This document shows, one piece after another, positions 40,517-42,196 of a stretch of DNA of 42,196 nt. The stretch is from Myxococcota bacterium (GTDB lineage: Bacteria; Myxococcota; JAJVIH01). Position numbers and translations under genes: made by a program. Location: the NCBI GenBank assembly GCA_022072125.1, contig JAJVIH010000033.1:1-42196 (forward strand), written 5' to 3'. Position 1 is the stretch's first letter. Every line of letters starts with the position of its first letter. The notes below the pieces were generated by a model, which had not been told where the DNA came from, made no database searches, and saw only the letters and a list, made by a program, of their open reading frames with translations.

Positions 40517-41926
40517 CTAAAAATCGCCGATCAGATCCGGCAGGTCAGGGATATCCACAAACGGGTTACGGCGGTCCTGGAGCTGGAATACCCGTTCATG
40601 CCGGCCTTTCTCCCATTCGCTGGGCGGATCCGCCTTGTTCCAGCGGCGGAAAAACGCCTCCTGCTCGCCGTCAATCTTCATGTTGTAGCGCACCGAGAAA
40701 TAGAACATCGAACGCGCCAGATCGCCCTTGTGAACATCGCGCGGCTCGAAACATTTGGTCCCGTTGGAACTGGACCCCAATTTGCTGCCGCCTCCCGTCC
40801 ACGACGAATTGACGACTTCGCAGAAGGGATAATTCGACCGCCGGGAGTTGGTTCCCGAATCAGTGGGATACAGGTGATTCAGATCGCTGCGCGCCGGTTC
40901 ATCATCCGCGCCTTTGGACTGCGGCCAGCTATGCTCCGTGTTCATGTTGCTGGAGCCTGGCTCCGTGCGCGTCTGGATGCGCCGGCCGGTGTATACGCAT
41001 TCGACCCAGCCGTTGTCGTTGTTCACCACGCCGAAGAGTTTCTCCTTGGCGTTGTCATACCCCAACGCCCGGTGACCGCTGACAAGATCGCGCAGACAGG
41101 CGAGGAGAGCGCCATCCCGCAACTGGCGGCATTTGGCGTATAGGCCCTCCAAATCCACCTGGCGCTTACGGCATTCGGAAGTGGTATAACGTCCGCTTTC
41201 GCAGCGGGTGTGCAGGTCGCCGCCCGGACAGCCGTTGGGCGTGACGCGATCCTGAACACATCCGGGCGGCGGCGGGGTGTCGTCGCCGGCGTCCGGGACG
41301 CCGGTATCGGCAAGTCCGCCGTCTGGGAGGCCAGTGTCGTGACTGGTTGGGTCATCTGATCCAAGATCATCGGGTCCGGCGTCCGGATCTCCGCCGGAGT
41401 CCTGCTCCGCATCCATTCCACCGGCGTCTGTCCGGCCAATATCTTCCGGCGGCTGGATATCCGGCCCCGGGCTTGCATCCGGCTCCCCAAAATCCGGCGG
41501 GGACTGGCCATCCTGTCCCGGGGCGCCGCCATCGCTTCGCGTCAGCCCGCCCGCGGTGCAATACGTATTGTCCACCAGGATATTGTTCACGCAGGGAATG
41601 ACCAGGTATTCGCTGGGGGCGCAGCCGCCGGCCACGAACTGGTCTTCCTTGCACTGGGCGCCGAAAAGCTGGCTTGGCGAGGCGCAGAATCCGCCGGTCA
41701 GCACGGCGCCGCGGCACAGGGTGACGCGGGTCAGGCCCGATCCGCAGCCGTTGGGGATGATTTCGTGATTGGCGCAGGAGCGGTCAGCGCCGCCACCGGG
41801 AGAACCGGGTCCGCCGCTGGTGAATCCGCCGGGTTTGTTTTCCGGAACCGTCCCGCATCCCGCCAGCAGGATGATCAATCCCCATGCGCCTGCTTTGGGG
41901 AAACCCGATGAACAACCGCTTTCCAC
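40517..41926 (-). CDS. Endonuclease I-family lipoprotein
   Basis: A 469-residue exported nuclease. Lipobox LLAGC (Cys24) is followed by a Cys-rich part (about 50-130, with GCGSGL and CAPSEYLVIPC) and then an Asp/Gly/Pro spacer with DGG and PDAG repeats. The endonuclease I domain is about 265-465. Its beta-beta-alpha-metal motifs NMNTEHSWPQSKG, DLNHLYPTD, EPRDVHKGDLARSMFYF and RRNPFVDIPDL are intact. Relatives cut double-stranded DNA non-specifically in the periplasm or outside. The start is a GTG at 41926; no in-frame ATG is near, and it gives a signal peptide of normal length. The nucleotidase gene follows, so DNA could be degraded to nucleosides. Confidence 0.9.
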   Translation of the reverse strand: MESGCSSGFPKAGAWGLIILLAGCGTVPENKPGGFTSGGPGSPGGGADRSCANHEIIPNGCGSGLTRVTLCRGAVLTGGFCASPSQLFGAQCKEDQFVAGGCAPSEYLVIPCVNNILVDNTYCTAGGLTRSDGGAPGQDGQSPPDFGEPDASPGPDIQPPEDIGRTDAGGMDAEQDSGGDPDAGPDDLGSDDPTSHDTGLPDGGLADTGVPDAGDDTPPPPGCVQDRVTPNGCPGGDLHTRCESGRYTTSECRKRQVDLEGLYAKCRQLRDGALLACLRDLVSGHRALGYDNAKEKLFGVVNNDNGWVECVYTGRRIQTRTEPGSSNMNTEHSWPQSKGADDEPARSDLNHLYPTDSGTNSRRSNYPFCEVVNSSWTGGGSKLGSSSNGTKCFEPRDVHKGDLARSMFYFSVRYNMKIDGEQEAFFRRWNKADPPSEWEKGRHERVFQLQDRRNPFVDIPDLPDLIGDF

Positions 41927-42025
41927 CGGACGCTTTTCCCGCGCACGGCAGGAAAGGTCAAGCGGGGTCAGGGCGGCGGTTCAATCCGCAACGCCCGCGT
42001 CCCCGCATGCGCCGGATCTCCGCCC

Positions 42026-42062
42026 AAAAAAAACACCCCCTGTTCGCATGCAGGGGGTGTTT
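42026..42062 (-). terminator. Intrinsic terminator of the Gly-rich protein gene
   Basis: A 12-bp perfect stem AAACACCCCCTG/CAGGGGGTGTTT with an eight-base loop (42031-42062) is followed on the minus strand by a run of T's (42030-42026). It lies 20 bases after the stop codon of the Gly-rich gene. Confidence 0.8.
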
Positions 42063-42082
42063 CGTGGGAACGGATGGAGCGA

Positions 42083-42196
42083 TTAGTAGCGCGGGCGTCC
42101 GCCGCCGCCGCCACGGCGATCTCCGCCGGGACGGCCGCCGCCGAATCCGCCAGGGCGTCCGCCGCCCGGGCGGCCGCCGCCGAATCCGCCGCCGCC
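42083..42196 (-). CDS. C-terminal Gly/Arg-rich tail, probable RNA-binding protein (partial)
   Basis: The frame runs off the window edge on the minus strand and ends with a TAA at 42085-42083. The 37 visible residues are Gly, Arg, Pro and Phe in repeats of the type GGFGGGRPGG, ending GRPRY. This is the composition of the Gly-rich tail of bacterial RRM-type RNA-binding proteins (as in RbpA/Rbp families). The RRM itself would lie outside the window, so the identification is inference. The tandem GC-rich repeats here (about 42098-42196) are coding. Confidence 0.65.
   Translation of the reverse strand, partial: GGGGFGGGRPGGGRPGGFGGGRPGGDRRGGGGGRPRY

Noticed and set aside
42090-42196. GC-rich tandem repeat resembling a CRISPR or minisatellite
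   Set aside because: The repeat units are Gly/Arg codons of one open frame on the minus strand, followed by a stop codon and a terminator.

Overview
The window is GC-rich, densely coded DNA from a Gram-negative bacterium. Outer-membrane and lipoprotein-type proteins, an FtsEX-EnvC-CtpA division operon and a DksA-family regulator support this. Lipoproteins with Asp/Gly/Ala spacers (DGG, PDAG), FHA-GGDEF signalling, carboxypeptidase-regulatory-like repeats and several small 'delta'-type conserved proteins point to Myxococcota, Bradymonadota or a related former deltaproteobacterial lineage. That placement is inference from style, not from a marker gene. I see no transposase, integrase, prophage, CRISPR array or rRNA. 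One tRNA gene, Arg(ACG), is present.

Layout. 1-105 is the tail of an unidentified gene. 454-10116 (+) is a tightly packed, probably co-transcribed block: a membrane pseudokinase with a zinc ribbon and TPRs, a sugar-phosphate nucleotidyltransferase, an APH/homoserine-kinase-like kinase, a DUF1460 amidase-like protein and a very large bifunctional class A PBP. The block looks devoted to cell-wall metabolism. 10103-11883 (-) holds an unknown protein and a DksA-type regulator. 12157-14454 (+) is a membrane-anchored carboxypeptidase-regulatory-like protein whose promoter sits so close to the ATG that the mRNA should be leaderless. 14402-19241 (-) is the division operon: conserved Pro-rich protein, ftsE, ftsX, envC, ctpA. 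19455-20603 (+) is a YbdK-type glutamate-cysteine ligase. 20713-22657 (-) carries rfbD and an SGNH hydrolase. 22801-24012 (+) is a CaiB/BaiF CoA-transferase.

24146-27193 (-) carries a ParA-like ATPase fused to a long coiled coil, an FHA-GGDEF protein and tRNA-Arg. 27245-28299 is a divergent pair: a PHP protein that has lost metal ligands and gained an RGG-like tail, and a conserved 61-residue protein. 28439-34744 (-) contains a left-handed beta-helix protein, a candidate small RNA, a sulfite-oxidase-fold protein, a carotenoid oxygenase, and an epimerase-thioesterase-hydrolase operon. 34779-42196 (-) is a cell-surface region: a Cys-rich lipoprotein, an outer-membrane barrel, an OB-fold-like lipoprotein, a 5'-nucleotidase lipoprotein, an endonuclease I lipoprotein and the Gly-rich tail of a probable RNA-binding protein.

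The best candidates for something undescribed are: the ~100-nt minus-strand RNA at about 29795-29895, which has its own promoter, a C-rich loop and an intrinsic terminator; the pseudokinase-led cell-wall operon with a possible MurNAc-salvage pair; and the surface nuclease/nucleotidase/OB-fold lipoprotein set, which resembles an extracellular DNA-scavenging system. All functional statements rest on motif reading by eye; no database search was possible.
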